A stretch of DNA of 64,000 nt, from positions 8,126,191-8,190,190 of the forward strand of contig OZ024789.1 of assembly GCA_964017065.1 (NCBI GenBank). The letters are read 5' to 3'. This DNA is from Haliclona indistincta (Eukaryota > Porifera > Demospongiae > Haplosclerida > Chalinidae). Each line of letters begins with the position of its first letter. The first letter of the stretch is position 1. The notes beneath the pieces were generated by a model that did not search any database, was not told the DNA's origin, and was given only the letters and a program-made list of their open reading frames with translations. Position numbers and translations under genes: made by a program. This document shows positions 11,661 through 22,399 of this stretch, one piece after another.

Positions 11661-12721
11661 GATAATGCACAGAGTCTAGCTTGTGGTTTATACAGTGCAC
11701 ATACTTGCATGTATTTTGATATTCACAATGCGTGGGTGCCTGTTTGTAGTACATTGTGTATACTGTATCTAGACCACAAGTTAGACTCTGTCAGCTTGCT
11801 TCTGACAACCTACCTGCTAAGCACTGTAATGGGCTAGGATTGGAAGAAAATTAAGCACATTGGTATTTCCGTTCTTGTCCAGGATCAGGGTCAAGGATCA
11901 TCAAAATATATATTCAGCACATCGATGAAGAATTATCTGAGACAGGAAAAACTAATAGCAATATTGGGCAAGTGAAATCAAAAAAAACAACAGTGATAAC
12001 TTCAAACTATGAGTGAAAATCCTATACTGTACAGGCGCGTTATTCTGCGCATACGCTTATATTTCCACAGCAAGAAAATAATATGCGCTTATGCAAGTAT
12101 ATCGAAAGCTGTAGATGAGGTTAATGACAATGTGCACATAAGCAATTAAGCCGCACCTAACAACACACCAGTATTATCCATTTGGTATTGGTCATCGTTC
12201 TTGTATTGAAAGAGTGTTTGCTATGGTGAGTTGTGTGTTAGACAACTGCTTGTGCTGACTATTCTTGTCACAACAGATGGAGGCAAAGGTTGCTATGGTC
12301 CATCTACTGCGAACATACAATCTCTCACTACCGGAGGACTACTGCTTGAAACGTGCTGCAGGTTCTCTGTTTGAACCTGTCGACAAACTGCCGTGCAAAC
12401 TATCTCTTTGATAAAAAACTTTTAATTATTATTAAAACTTTTTATGCAGTGTTCAATGTTTTGACTGAAGAATGCCTCAACAATGTATATGTATGTTGCA
12501 ACGCATGATTGATTGTAAATTAGAAGCAGAGATACTATGGGTCAGCTGACGCTCACATTGTGCGTACTCTGCATATTTTACTAGATCTACTACGATTGCA
12601 ACAGCATGAAATATGACACCATATCAGCTGACCCTCACATTCTACTAGAGCTTTGATATAAATATAACTATATTTTTGCAGCTTCTAACGTTTTGTTGCT
12701 GACACGTACACCCCTGATGTG

Positions 12722-15700
12722 ATGGCTGTTCTCGGTGTGCTGGCTGCTGTGATCGTAGCTCTCCTCTCGGCAGTGCTGTTCGTGTTTGTGGCCTACACTG
12801 TCTACCTGGTGATAGTGCACCGTCGATACGCGCACATACCACAACCAAAAGGAGCCTCGTGAGTCAAAGACGTGCACCAGTGCATGACGGTCCCGGCATC
12901 GTACTTCATTGCCGTGTAGATTCTTTCTTGGACATGCGTTAGTACTAATGAATAAGAAGAACGATGGGATATCTGAAGTAGACCTGATGAACGAGTGGTA
13001 AGGGATTTAGAGTACACGATAGAGCCCTATGTATATTTTAACAATCTTATATCCTGTGCAGGCATGAAGAGTATGGACCGGTCTATGCAATGTGGTTTCT
13101 GCACCTTCCCATGCTGTCCATAAGAGATCAAGAAAGTGTCAAGGTATGATGCATGTACGAGATCAGTTGTTTACGAGTTATTATTTATTTTTGTAGGCTT
13201 TGTCTACAAGGGATGTATCAAAGCCTCTACATGATGAACTATCTTCAGTTGGTGGTGAAAGGTACTTACGGTATACAGTAGAACCCCTCTAATCCGGACA
13301 TCCTATGGTTCCACAATAGTCTTTTAGGAAGGTGTCCTTATTCCAGGGGTAGTTATGATTCACATTACAGTGAGTGTCAGAGACTCCACAGTGAGGGATT
13401 CCACTGTACTTTCACGCATGTTTACAAACCGTGAAATTACTTATAAAAATTTTTTGCGAAATTTTGCTATCATTGAGGTGAAAATGCTTTGCTGCGAAAA
13501 GGCTCTATGATACAATTACCATGAACTTGTACCATAAACACGGAAGTGATGGTAACACCTATAATTATTTCAGAGTTAATTTTAGTCATTCAAACTTGGA
13601 TCGTCCTGAATGCATTAACCGAACAGGAACGTACCGGTATTGCATATGTTCACAGTTTCTTTCAGCGGCCAAGTTAGGTGTGTCTCAATAGTTCAATTTG
13701 CACACACCCAATCCGGATTACTCCAACCAGGATACAATCCGGGTTTGAGGTGTCTTATAAACTGGGCTAATGATCATTTTGAAAATTGCTAAAATATTGG
13801 ATAATTCATAAATTTTATGTGCGTGTACTTTTTGTCAACTTGAAGTAGCAATTCTGTTCTGTCACTTGAATTAAAAGCATTGTGTATTCCATGCCTTTAT
13901 TAAAATAGGCTATTAAAGAATTCTTTATTTGTTATTGAACATTGGAAAGACTGGAGAGATCGTCGACGAACACTTGACCAACCATTCACGAGAAGGTTAG
14001 TTGGTTGCAATAGCATGTCTCTATCATTTTAGCTACCTCAATCATTCCAGTTATCTTCGTGGTCTGGTCCCAGCCTTCAATAGTGTTGTAGTGAAGGACT
14101 TGATTGATCCACTGAGAGCTAAGGCAGATGGGACAACTAGTGTAGCCATGAAGACTGAGTTCTCTCGCGTATCTCTCCAAGTGATCAGTGAGGTGTGTTC
14201 CCATCCTGTAGTGACATGCACTGTTACACTGACATCATCATAGGTCGCCTTTGGAGCTGACTTTGAGAGGGATCCTTTCGTGCAGAAGCTGGCTGGCAAG
14301 GAGGGACTGACAAAACTGATAGATCTTATATTTGAGGGAATTGATACAAACACACTTTTTCCACTGGTTCAGGTAAATTATTTTAGTAGTTGGATTGAAG
14401 TTAATCATAATTTTATTCAGCATTTGCCGTTTGTGAATCGTAAGAATGCAATTGCTACAAGAAAGGTCAGAGCTCTTGGCAGATACTGTATCGAGCAGAG
14501 GTTGAAGGCTTTGAAGAACAAAGAGAGATCATTAGATATTTTGTCACAGATACTCAGTATTGCCAGTGAGTAATACGTGACAGGTGACATGCATCCGTCA
14601 TGTCAGTATTTTATACATCCTGTAGAAGCAGAGAACAACATTAATATGGAAGACTTGATTGATGAATTCATTCTATTTTATTTTGCTGGTAAGCTTTATG
14701 CAACCCAGCACAGCACATGTGACACAGCAACCATTTTTTACTTCCTACTATGCATTGCAAAGTTGCTTTTTCTGCAAGCGTATGTGCCTTAGTATAGTTG
14801 AATTTTTCTTTATCAACAGTTTTACAAGCATAGGCTGTGCGATGGTAATGAAAAAACACCCATTATAATGCGAGGACCACAGAAAATAAACTAATGAACT
14901 CACGCAAAGTAGACTGATAAGCTGTCTGATTCTGGTGTCTTGAATAGAGAAAAGATTTATGTTGTTTTTCAGGTCAGGAAACTACATCTACTCTGTTGTC
15001 ATTCACTACTGGACTACTGATCCAGCATCCTGACATACTACACAGGTTGAGCTGCCTCTATACCAGTAGATCATACTCCCTCCATGTACTGCAGGGTGAT
15101 GGAGGAGATAGAGGAGGTTGTGGGTGACAAGACTACAGTAGAGGCTGATGACCTGGACAACCTGACATACATGAACCAGGTGAGACTAGAAACTAGTGAA
15201 AAACCACTGTATCCAACTGCTTCATCAGGTTCTTGAGGAGTCCTTAAGGTTGTATCCTCCTACACCTGCTGTTAAAGCAGCCCCATCAGGAGTTACCTTG
15301 GGTGGATATGTTATTCCAGAAGGCACATATATATTGGTATGCTACTGCATGTACTTATTATTATAAGCAAGATGCACCTAATAAAGGGTCTCAATGAAAG
15401 TGTGTAATGCACTCGCCATTTCAAACAAAACAACGGTATATTTGTAGGATCTGCGTACATTGTATTATTTATCACCATTGGTACCTTCATTTTTGTTTCA
15501 GATGTCATGCTATAGCACTCATCGGTCTCCAGAATATTTTGATAATCCTCTCAAATTTGACCCTAGTCGATTTGATGCTGGACAGAAACGGTAAAAATCC
15601 AGTTTTGTAATAAAAAATACTTTTTATTATGTAATTATTTTAGTCCTAATCCGTATGTGTACTATCCATTTGGTATTGGTCATCGTTCTTGTATTGGAAG

Positions 15701-15902
15701 AGTGTTTGCTATGGTGAGTTGTGTGTTAGACAACTGCTTGTGCTGACTGCTCTTGTCACAACAGATGGAGGCAAAGGTTGCTATGGTCCATCTACTGCGA
15801 ACATACAATCTCTCACTACCGGAGGACTACTGCTTGAAATATGCTGCAGGTTCTTCGCTTAGTCCAGTTGACAAGCTGCCGTGCAAGCTAACTCTTCGAT
15901 AG
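12722..15902 (+). CDS. CYP46A1-like cytochrome P450 monooxygenase (copy 2)
   Basis: Fifteen exons: 12722-12858, 12920-12997, 13062-13143, 13197-13261, 13909-13995, 14051-14192, 14244-14372, 14421-14565, 14626-14688, 14973-15045, 15095-15179, 15229-15336, 15502-15590, 15644-15713, 15765-15902; total 1491 bases, 496 aa, open throughout. It has the N-terminal anchor (AVLFVFVAYTVYLVIV), GQETTS, EESLR, PSRFDAGQKR and the heme loop FGIGHRSCIG. Exon lengths match copy 1 almost exactly, and exons 14-15 are near-identical at DNA level, suggesting recent duplication or gene conversion at the 3' end. Intron 4 (13262-13908) carries a small MITE. The start is the ATG giving MAVLGVLAAV; an upstream ATG at 12717 is followed at once by TGA. 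Microsomal haem monooxygenase; substrate unknown. Confidence 0.9.
13276..13406. mobile_element. TA-flanked MITE, CAGTAGAACCCCTCTAA ends
   Basis: 131 bases between TA dinucleotides; the left end CAGTAGAACCCCTCT and right end ATTCCACTG are an imperfect inverted repeat. Same family as 16341-16508 and 39769-39947. TA duplication and these ends suggest a Tc1/mariner- or pogo-type MITE. Confidence 0.7.
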
Positions 15903-16109
15903 TTGTTTGGATTAACAAAAACAGTTTTTTTCATATGGGATAGTGGACTAGTAGAACATTAAGTTTTAATTCTGTGGTTTGCTATAGAAATTGATAGATG
16001 TGTTTTCTTTTGAGACAATAATTATTATGTTAATTATTTCTTGTTTTAGATTATGAAACTGAACAACCACACAAATACAAAATAGCATTATGTAGAAAAA
16101 GTAGAAAAG

Positions 16110-17203
16110 AAAAGAAACCACTGTAGAGGCTGATGGCCTGGACAAGCTGACGTACCTGCATCAAGTCAGAAGATCCCTTACTTTCTGAGGTTGTACGCAC
16201 CTTTGCCTGTTCATAAACAAGTACCTTCTGGTGTTACTTTAGAAGGCTATGCTATTCCAGAAGGCTCCTGTGTGACGGTAAGTGCAAAAAAATATTCTGC
16301 ATGCGTTCCTGTATCAAATTGCCTCTTAGTGATAGATATTTATATACTACCTCTTAGAGGACACCCCTCATCCCTCTATAATGGACACTTACTGAATCCC
16401 AAATATAACCCACATAATGTTTAATAAATCCCTGAACAGAGGACACCCTCTCTATAATGGATGATTTTGTTGGTCCCAATGGTGTCCGCCTTAGAGGGGT
16501 TCAACTGTGTTCCAATGTTTTGGATCCCTGCATGTAATGCTGTTAAACATTAATGTGGTTATGACTATTTTTGACCTAACAATCCAGTATTGGTGTGTTG
16601 TTACTTAGGTACTGCTTGCTTATGTGCACATCGTCATTAAGCGCATGTTTTGTTGCAGCTTTCGATATACTTGCACAAGCGCATAAGTATTTCCTTGCTG
16701 TGGAAATATAGGCGTATGCGCAGAATAACGCTCCAGTGTAGTATACAATTTTCACTCATAGTTTAAGTTATCAATGTTTTCTAATTTCATTTGCCCAATG
16801 TTGCTATTTGTTTTTCCTATCTCAGATAATTCTCATCGACGTGCTGAATATTTTGATGATCCTCTAAAATTTGACCCTAGTCGATTTGACCCTGGACAAA
16901 AACAGTACTGACCTCGTTGAAATACAAATGTACTCAATTTCCTTTCAGTCCTAGCCCAGGCTATGTTCCATTTGGTATTGGTCATCGTTCTTGTATTGGA
17001 AGAGTGTTTGCTATGGTGAGTTGTGTGTTAGACAACTTGTGCTGACTGCTCTTGTCACAACAGATGGAGGCAAAGGTTGCTATGGTCCATCTACTGCGAA
17101 CATACAATCTCTCACTACCGGAGGACTACTGCTTGAAATATGCTGCAGGCCGCTTTTCGCTTACTCAGTTGACAAGCTGCCGTGCAAGCTAACTCTTCGA
17201 TAG
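16110..17203 (+). pseudogene. 3' fragment of a CYP46-like P450
   Basis: Remnants of exons 11-15 only. Exon 11/12 pieces lie at 16119-16275 (stop in the EESLR region; GYAIPEG still readable). Exon 13 is at about 16826-16907, exon 14 at about 16950-17013 with an intact FGIGHRSCIG, and exon 15 at 17065-17203. Exon 15 has a one-base frame change in the region after LKYAAG relative to copies 1 and 2. Upstream exons are absent. Its 3' flank to about 17390 resembles the 3' flank of copy 2 (15903-16100), so it arose by tandem duplication of the gene end. Confidence 0.8.
16341..16508. mobile_element. Degenerate TA-type MITE of the CCTCTTAGAGGACACC family
   Basis: Contains the family landmarks CTCTATAATGG and GGTGTCCGCCTTAGAGG and ends near GGTTCAACTGTG. 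The left terminus is degraded. It lies in the P450 3' fragment. Confidence 0.6.
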
Positions 17204-17544
17204 TTGTTTTGGATTAACAAAAAGTTTTTTCATAATAATGGGATAGTGTACTAGTAGAACATAAAGTTTTAATTCTATAGAAAAATCGGTAGTGTGTTTT
17301 CTGTTGAGATGATGATGTCGTGTTTTAGATTGTGAAACTGAATAACCACAGTAATACAAAATAGCATTAAGTTGATACCTGAGGCAACACAACCGCTTAC
17401 TTGCTGGTTTTCTCAGTCATACCAATATTTCCCAGTGCACAACAATCGGTTTATGATAAAAAGAATTTGTTGAAACTGGATTTTATTTCTCTAAAAACCC
17501 AGCTAACTGCTTGAGGCTACAGCTTCTAAGCATTTCTTGTACCG
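17204..17544. other. Spacer, nothing coding seen
   Basis: AT-rich sequence between the P450 fragment and the first CUB gene. The first half repeats the 3' flank of P450 copy 2. No exon, element end or promoter motif could be supported. Confidence 0.6.
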
Positions 17545-18714
17545 ATGCATTTGATTTTCTTAGTTTTGCTGCATCATTCAGTTGCTTTGAGCTGTGCTAG
17601 TTCTTCAAAGACAGCAAGCGAGAGTAACCATGTGCAGGATGTGGTTTTTAATCATAATTCCGCAGTGACTGAAGATTTCACAACTGAGTTGCTTTATCGG
17701 CTCGACTGGGTCCCCTGTGTGAATGCAACTCCACCAGCTCCTGGGTATGTACTGATTTCTTATAATAATAAATAATTATATTGATTTTTGTTGTATAGTA
17801 AACAGAGACATTACAGAGCTTCCATAGTGTACTTTGTTTCGAGTAGACAATTTGAGTGTGTTTCAAACCAACTTGGCTTTGATAAAAACTTGTTGAATGA
17901 TTTACAAAACAGTTTCACTCTGTACTACATTGAGACTCCCAATTTTGCCCACAAGAATGGTATGTACCCGTCTAAAAGTCTGTCCTACTATCGCATACAA
18001 TGTCCTTTTGAAACCAGTATCTATGGTTTAAACCTATTGCTCCAAGAACCTATCACTGTGTTGCGAGATGGTGCAAACATTCCATTTTGCATCGATTATG
18101 TAAATATTACAAGCTCAAACGGGAGACAATACTTTGCTTGTGGGCACCACCACTTTGTTAATGGCGCGAAACATTTGGACACCTTTGGTAATGATGTTTT
18201 AGTCACTTTTCGATCAAGTGCACAAAACAACGATCGTGGATTTCGCCTGGCAGCAATTTGTGTGAATGTCGTGGAGCAGGCCCAACTGGGCTGTCTGGAA
18301 AGAGATGTTTCAAAAAGACCTCACAGTTATCAAAGCTATGCTAAAGTGAGCAATAATTAAACTACAATGCAGTGTCATTGTTCTTTGTCATTTCACAGAA
18401 AAATCAACCAAGCAATGACAAATACAGACACAAACTCTCCAAATTATTACGTTTTCATTACCACTACAGTCTAATTTTGAAAGGTAATTTTCTTTTATCA
18501 TTTGTACTCAGTAATGAATTGTCTGTTTTTAAAAGGTCGCCGTACTTCAATTTTGAATTCAAGAGAAGCTATAAAGCACAGCTCAATGCTACAATTGGCG
18601 GTGCAGAGTGAGAAAAGTTGTGAGGCATCTATAAGGACAGCAAGCAGAGCAGTTGTTGATTTGTTTCCAAGAGCAACTGTACTTGAAACAAAATGGAGAA
18701 ATGCTGAAAAATAG
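17545..18714 (+). CDS. Secreted CUB-domain-like protein A
   Basis: Four exons: 17545-17744, 17799-18345, 18399-18483, 18536-18714; 1011 bases, 336 aa, frame consistent over every junction. It begins with a signal peptide (HLIFLVLLHHSVALSCA). A conserved YRLDWVPC..PPAPG segment spans the first splice. It is followed by a CUB-like domain at about residues 120-240, with YYIETPNF near its start, FCIDYVNIT in the middle and the closing LVTFRSS..NDRGFRLAAIC. The basic C-terminal part (about 90 aa) has dibasic sites and no recognisable fold. Secretion and the CUB assignment rest on motif resemblance; partner and role are unknown. A paralogue follows at once on the same strand, sharing the exon plan. 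Confidence 0.75.
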
Positions 18715-19076
18715 CGGTGTAGTCTGACCTTACTGTCAACAATACTATAATTGTTATACTGTATCTTCTGCAGCAGCTGTTTACTATATTTTTTCTAGTG
18801 TACAATTTTTACCAAAAATTACGAGCAGTTTGTAATACATAACCAACTTTCAATTTCTATGACAAGTAGACACATTAGCAAATTTACTAAACACTGGGCA
18901 CTTGAGTGAATAAAATTGTACTTTGTGAAGTAAAAATTGTTTGTGTAATTGGCTCTTATAAGTTCCAAACCAAAGCCCTTGGAGTGAGAAGTTGACAAAT
19001 GAAATTTCACTTATTAATAACAAAGTGTTTAGTCTTCAAAATCCAAGCGTCTTGCACCGACATCATTTTTGCCAAC

Positions 19077-20312
19077 ATGACTTTCCTTGTCTTCGTGAGC
19101 TGCTTATCCGTGCTCCTTGTTTCTGCATCAGCCTATCCTTCTCAAGCAAGAGATTGGGAGGAGAAAGTTTTCCTATCAGTGGAGAAGGGACGTCCTCTAC
19201 CTGGAACAAAGGGTGTGATCCATCATCGTCCATATCAAACCCGTGTTCAAGGAAGATCATCTTTGTATTACTACAACAATCGTGAAGTACTCTACCGGCT
19301 TGATGTTGTGCCTTGCAGTGTTAAAGAACCTCCACCAGGGTAAGCAGAAATGGCTTCAAAGCAGGCATTCACCTTACACCATAAATTCGTAGTCATACAC
19401 TTGAATTACAGTAATTTCTGCTAATGCATTTATATTTAAGTCACTTAGTTCAACAGAATGGTATTCTGCTTTTGTCGTGCATTTTGGGTTTCAACTCACT
19501 TAATTCTACAGAATGGAGTATCACTATTCCACTATTATCTTGTTCAATCACTGGATGAGGCCATACAAATATCGGTGCTATCCTGTATTTCTAAAGCCAG
19601 AAAACCTAAAACTTTCTGAACCTGGAGCTAATGTTAGTGCTTTTAGGGTGCGTTCGCCAGGTTTCGATTCAACTTTTAATTACTATCCTTCAAGACGACT
19701 CTCAATGTACCATATCAAATGCGATGGTGCTGTGAAAATATGTAACAACTCGCAACTTGAATTTCGTCTACAATCCAAAGTGCGAGTGAGTTATAACGAG
19801 AGAAGATGTGTGGACTACATCAACATCACCGAAATCAACAGTCCTAGGAAACACTACATCTACTGCGGGAGCAATAATACTTTTGTGAATGAAAAATTTA
19901 ATGGCAGTGTGCTCATTACATTCAGATCAAGTCAATACAATAACAATTACAAGGGATTCAGCTTTCGTGTACAGTGTACCCCTAGAAATACCAATCAACA
20001 AGTAGAGCGTGCTGACTGCATTCGAATCAGCCAATACTTGACAAAACGTGTGCACAAAGAAGACTACACAAATGAACTGATGGTAACAAGCAATGCATGT
20101 ATGCATTATAATGTTGTGTTTGCATTATTTTAGAGTGATTTTACACTGTATATCAAGGAAAAATTACTGTACTTTCAGCATCAATATGTATTTCAAGGTA
20201 ATTGAGGTGAAACGTTTGTCATAAAGTCGCTGATCGTCATCATGCAGGAGGTCATGCCAAAGTGATGAGTGTCAGCGAAGCATACAAGCACAGGAAGATA
20301 CTGAGAATGGCT
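19077..20312 (+). CDS. Secreted CUB-domain-like protein B, 3' end lost in assembly gap
   Basis: Paralogue of protein A. Exon 1 is 19077-19339 (signal peptide FLVFVSCLSVLLVSASA, then LYRLDVVPC..PPPG). Exon 2 is 19512-20082 and holds the CUB-like domain (RRCVDYINIT, YCGSNNTF, LITFRSS..NNYKGFSFRVQC). An in-frame ATG at 18999 would add 26 residues, but the shorter start puts the signal peptide first. Two further splice-flanked segments resemble exons 3 and 4 of gene A (20134-20198 and 20248-20312, the latter with SEAYKHRKIL). A run of six A at 20159-20164 puts exon 3 one base out of the expected frame, so the downstream structure is uncertain or the gene is damaged there. The sequence stops at the N run. 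Confidence 0.7.
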
Positions 20313-20512
20313 NNNNNNNNNNNNNNNNNNNNNNNNNNNNNNNNNNNNNNNNNNNNNNNNNNNNNNNNNNNNNNNNNNNNNNNNNNNNNNNNNNNNNNNN
20401 NNNNNNNNNNNNNNNNNNNNNNNNNNNNNNNNNNNNNNNNNNNNNNNNNNNNNNNNNNNNNNNNNNNNNNNNNNNNNNNNNNNNNNNNNNNNNNNNNNNN
20501 NNNNNNNNNNNN
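20313..20512. other. Assembly gap (200 N)
   Basis: Exactly 200 unknown bases. Sequence on the left belongs to CUB gene B and on the right to a class C receptor, so an unknown amount of DNA, including both missing gene ends, is absent. Open frames reading through it are artificial. Confidence 1.
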
Positions 20513-21211
20513 CTCAATACATTAGGAAGCTTTGTTCTCTCACCTGAAACATTTACTGCAATGGCAATTGCTAATTTTGCACTCATCATAAACGGGATCA
20601 GTCTAATACTCATCACTCTATTCATTAAACTATTGCGAGTCTATCGTATTTTCAATTGCTGGAGCAAAGATATCGGCAAACAGTGGAACAATCTACCACT
20701 CAGTCTAATAGTTCTCTCACTATCGATTGTTCCTAACATTGTTCTTGCTGTTTTAATTGCTTTAAAGCTACCTACGCCCTCTTCTTACTACTATAAATTC
20801 TTCAGAGGCAATCTACCAGTGATTGTGATCCACACTAGAATTGAACCAACCAGTAATTATGCGTTCATTTGTCTGGCTTCTTCATATACTATTGTATTTC
20901 TCACATTAGTGCTATATATGGGGATTCGTAGTCGCAAGATAAAGATCAAGAATTTCAATAGTTCCGGTCAAGTGTACTTGTTGCTGGCTGTCCTAGTAAT
21001 TGCCATTTGTCTCGCCATTTCCATTGTCATCATCTTCCTATTGAGAGAGCAGGAACCAATAGCAAATGCAGTCATGGTGACTCTACTCCTCATCTTTGTC
21101 ACAGCTTGTCAGTTCATCCTCTTCCTTCCCAAGATACTCACTGCAGTGTTTGATAAAGAATTTCAAACACCGTCTTGTGTTGAGAGGCCGCTAAAAATTG
21201 TTTTCTCATAA
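20513..21211 (+). CDS. GABA-B-like class C GPCR, 3' fragment
   Basis: Open from the gap to a TAA at 21209-21211 (about 232 aa). It starts inside the seven-helix domain (LNTLGSFVLSPETF) and continues through FIKLLRVYRIF, YYYKFFRGNLP, GQVYLLLAV and the last helix, closely paralogous to the genes at 22400 and 32616. The tail differs after the last helix (FDKEFQTPSCVERPLK). The extracellular ligand domain must lie in the gap or was lost, so functionality cannot be judged. Plasma-membrane receptor; ligand unknown. Confidence 0.8.
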   Translation, partial: LNTLGSFVLSPETFTAMAIANFALIINGISLILITLFIKLLRVYRIFNCWSKDIGKQWNNLPLSLIVLSLSIVPNIVLAVLIALKLPTPSSYYYKFFRGNLPVIVIHTRIEPTSNYAFICLASSYTIVFLTLVLYMGIRSRKIKIKNFNSSGQVYLLLAVLVIAICLAISIVIIFLLREQEPIANAVMVTLLLIFVTACQFILFLPKILTAVFDKEFQTPSCVERPLKIVFS

Positions 21212-21335
21212 CTAACACAATCACTATCATAATGGATTCTGTATTGTATTATGGTAGCATATGGTAGCATGCACACATGACAGAGTTGTAACTAGCTACA
21301 TTTGTATGTCATTTCTCTGATGTCAATAATATACA

Positions 21336-21723
21336 AGAAAATTAAAAAGATTTCTATCGAAATCAAAAGGATGTAGTGATGAAAACATCTACTACTGGTC
21401 CACAATGTAAACCAACAAGGAACAAGCATGGAATGGTAACACGATTGACTTGCTAACAGACCATAGATCCCTACATCAGTGGCTGCTGTGGCAGACTATA
21501 GCTAGTTCAGCTAGTTGCCGCTGACTGACACCTGAATTGAATTCAGCTTATGACATAATATTGATCTTATGTCAGTACAGCCACTGATGTAGGGATCTAT
21601 GGTCTGTTAGCAAGTCAATCGTGTTACCATTCAATTGTTCCTTGTTAGTTTACATTGTGGACCTGTGGTAGATTTAACAACCCTACATCCTTTTGATTTC
21701 GATAGAAATCTTTTTAATTTTCT
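21336..21723. mobile_element. Foldback MITE (AGAAAATTAAAAAGATTTC ends)
   Basis: 388 bases that fold on themselves: the left half (AGAAAATTAAAAAG..., ACACGATTGACTTGC, CCCTACATCAGTGGCTG) reappears inverted in the right half. A second copy of the same element is at 25506-25871. It lies in the spacer between two receptor genes. No clear target duplication found. Confidence 0.8.
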
Positions 21724-21902
21724 ATACTATGAGACACACAGTTGACTGACCCACAATGGACCCAGACCAATTGTGCCTGAAATCCACAGCAAGATCAGAC
21801 CTGCATGAGATATACATGTAGCAACAGGACTGTTACATAATCTGTATTAATTTTAAGAGAAGGCAGCACAAAGATGGAAGCAAACCAAAGTTGACAATAT
21901 TA

Positions 21903-22081
21903 TGTGAGCGGATTTAAAAAAGGGGTCACTTCGCTCCTACAAATTTCGAACAAACGCATGCTTTCAACTTGCTGCCACTCAGCCAAATTTAGTACCATGC
22001 CTCTAAAATTTGATATACAGCAAGCAGAATGATCAAATAATTGCAGGTGCGAAGTGACCACTTTTCTCAAATCCACTCACA
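21903..22081. mobile_element. MITE with TGTGAGYGGATTT ends
   Basis: 179 bases with inverted ends TGTGAGCGGATTT and AAATCCACTCACA, each followed inward by a GGTCACTTCGC-like block. No flanking duplication could be assigned. Confidence 0.65.
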
Positions 22082-22329
22082 GCAATATGACTACTTGCTT
22101 GGAGATAATTGACTGAGCGTGTAGAAATTGGTAGCTAAGACTGTTGACGAGGCTATCTTCATGAGTCAGAATTTGTGTATCATTCATGTATCAGTACATT
22201 TTAGTGAGTTAGCACACAACATGCAGTTTACGATTGGGTGTTAGATCTGATAACTCATGCCAATTATACCAATTAATACCAGCTTAAGGTAATAATTACT
22301 AATTTACACTTTTAAAATTATACTCAACA

Positions 22330-22360
22330 TTTACCATAGCAACAGTGAATGCTATATAAA
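22330..22360 (+). promoter_or_regulatory. X-box-like motif and TATA box of receptor gene 1
   Basis: TTTACCATAGCAAC at 22330-22343 resembles the palindromic RFX X-box. TATATAAA at 22353-22360 is 40 bases before the start codon. The same order and spacing recur upstream of the copies at 27486 and 32616 within otherwise diverging spacers. Confidence 0.55.
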
Positions 22361-22399
22361 GCAAGCTACATGTATGTGTAGACAGAACATTGCATAAAA

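Larger units (their letters stand above)
10215..12411 (+). pseudogene. Rearranged CYP46-like P450 pseudogene
   Basis: Scrambled pieces of the same P450. 10245-10311 is a decayed exon 11; exon 12 starts at about 10359, is split by a TTAA element (10388-10986) and resumes at 10987 (GYAIPEG). An exon 1 copy at about 11577-11690 has lost the anchor frame. Exon 13 lies on the opposite strand at about 11870-11970, inside a block that is the inverse of 16660-16900. Exon 14 remnant (12172-12225) has the heme-loop change CIG to CIE, and exon 15 at 12277-12411 still ends in a stop. No complete frame can be built. It is a product of duplication plus local inversion within the cluster. Confidence 0.85.

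Noticed and set aside
20262..20625. Frames crossing the N run
   Set aside because: They join two unrelated genes through unknown sequence.
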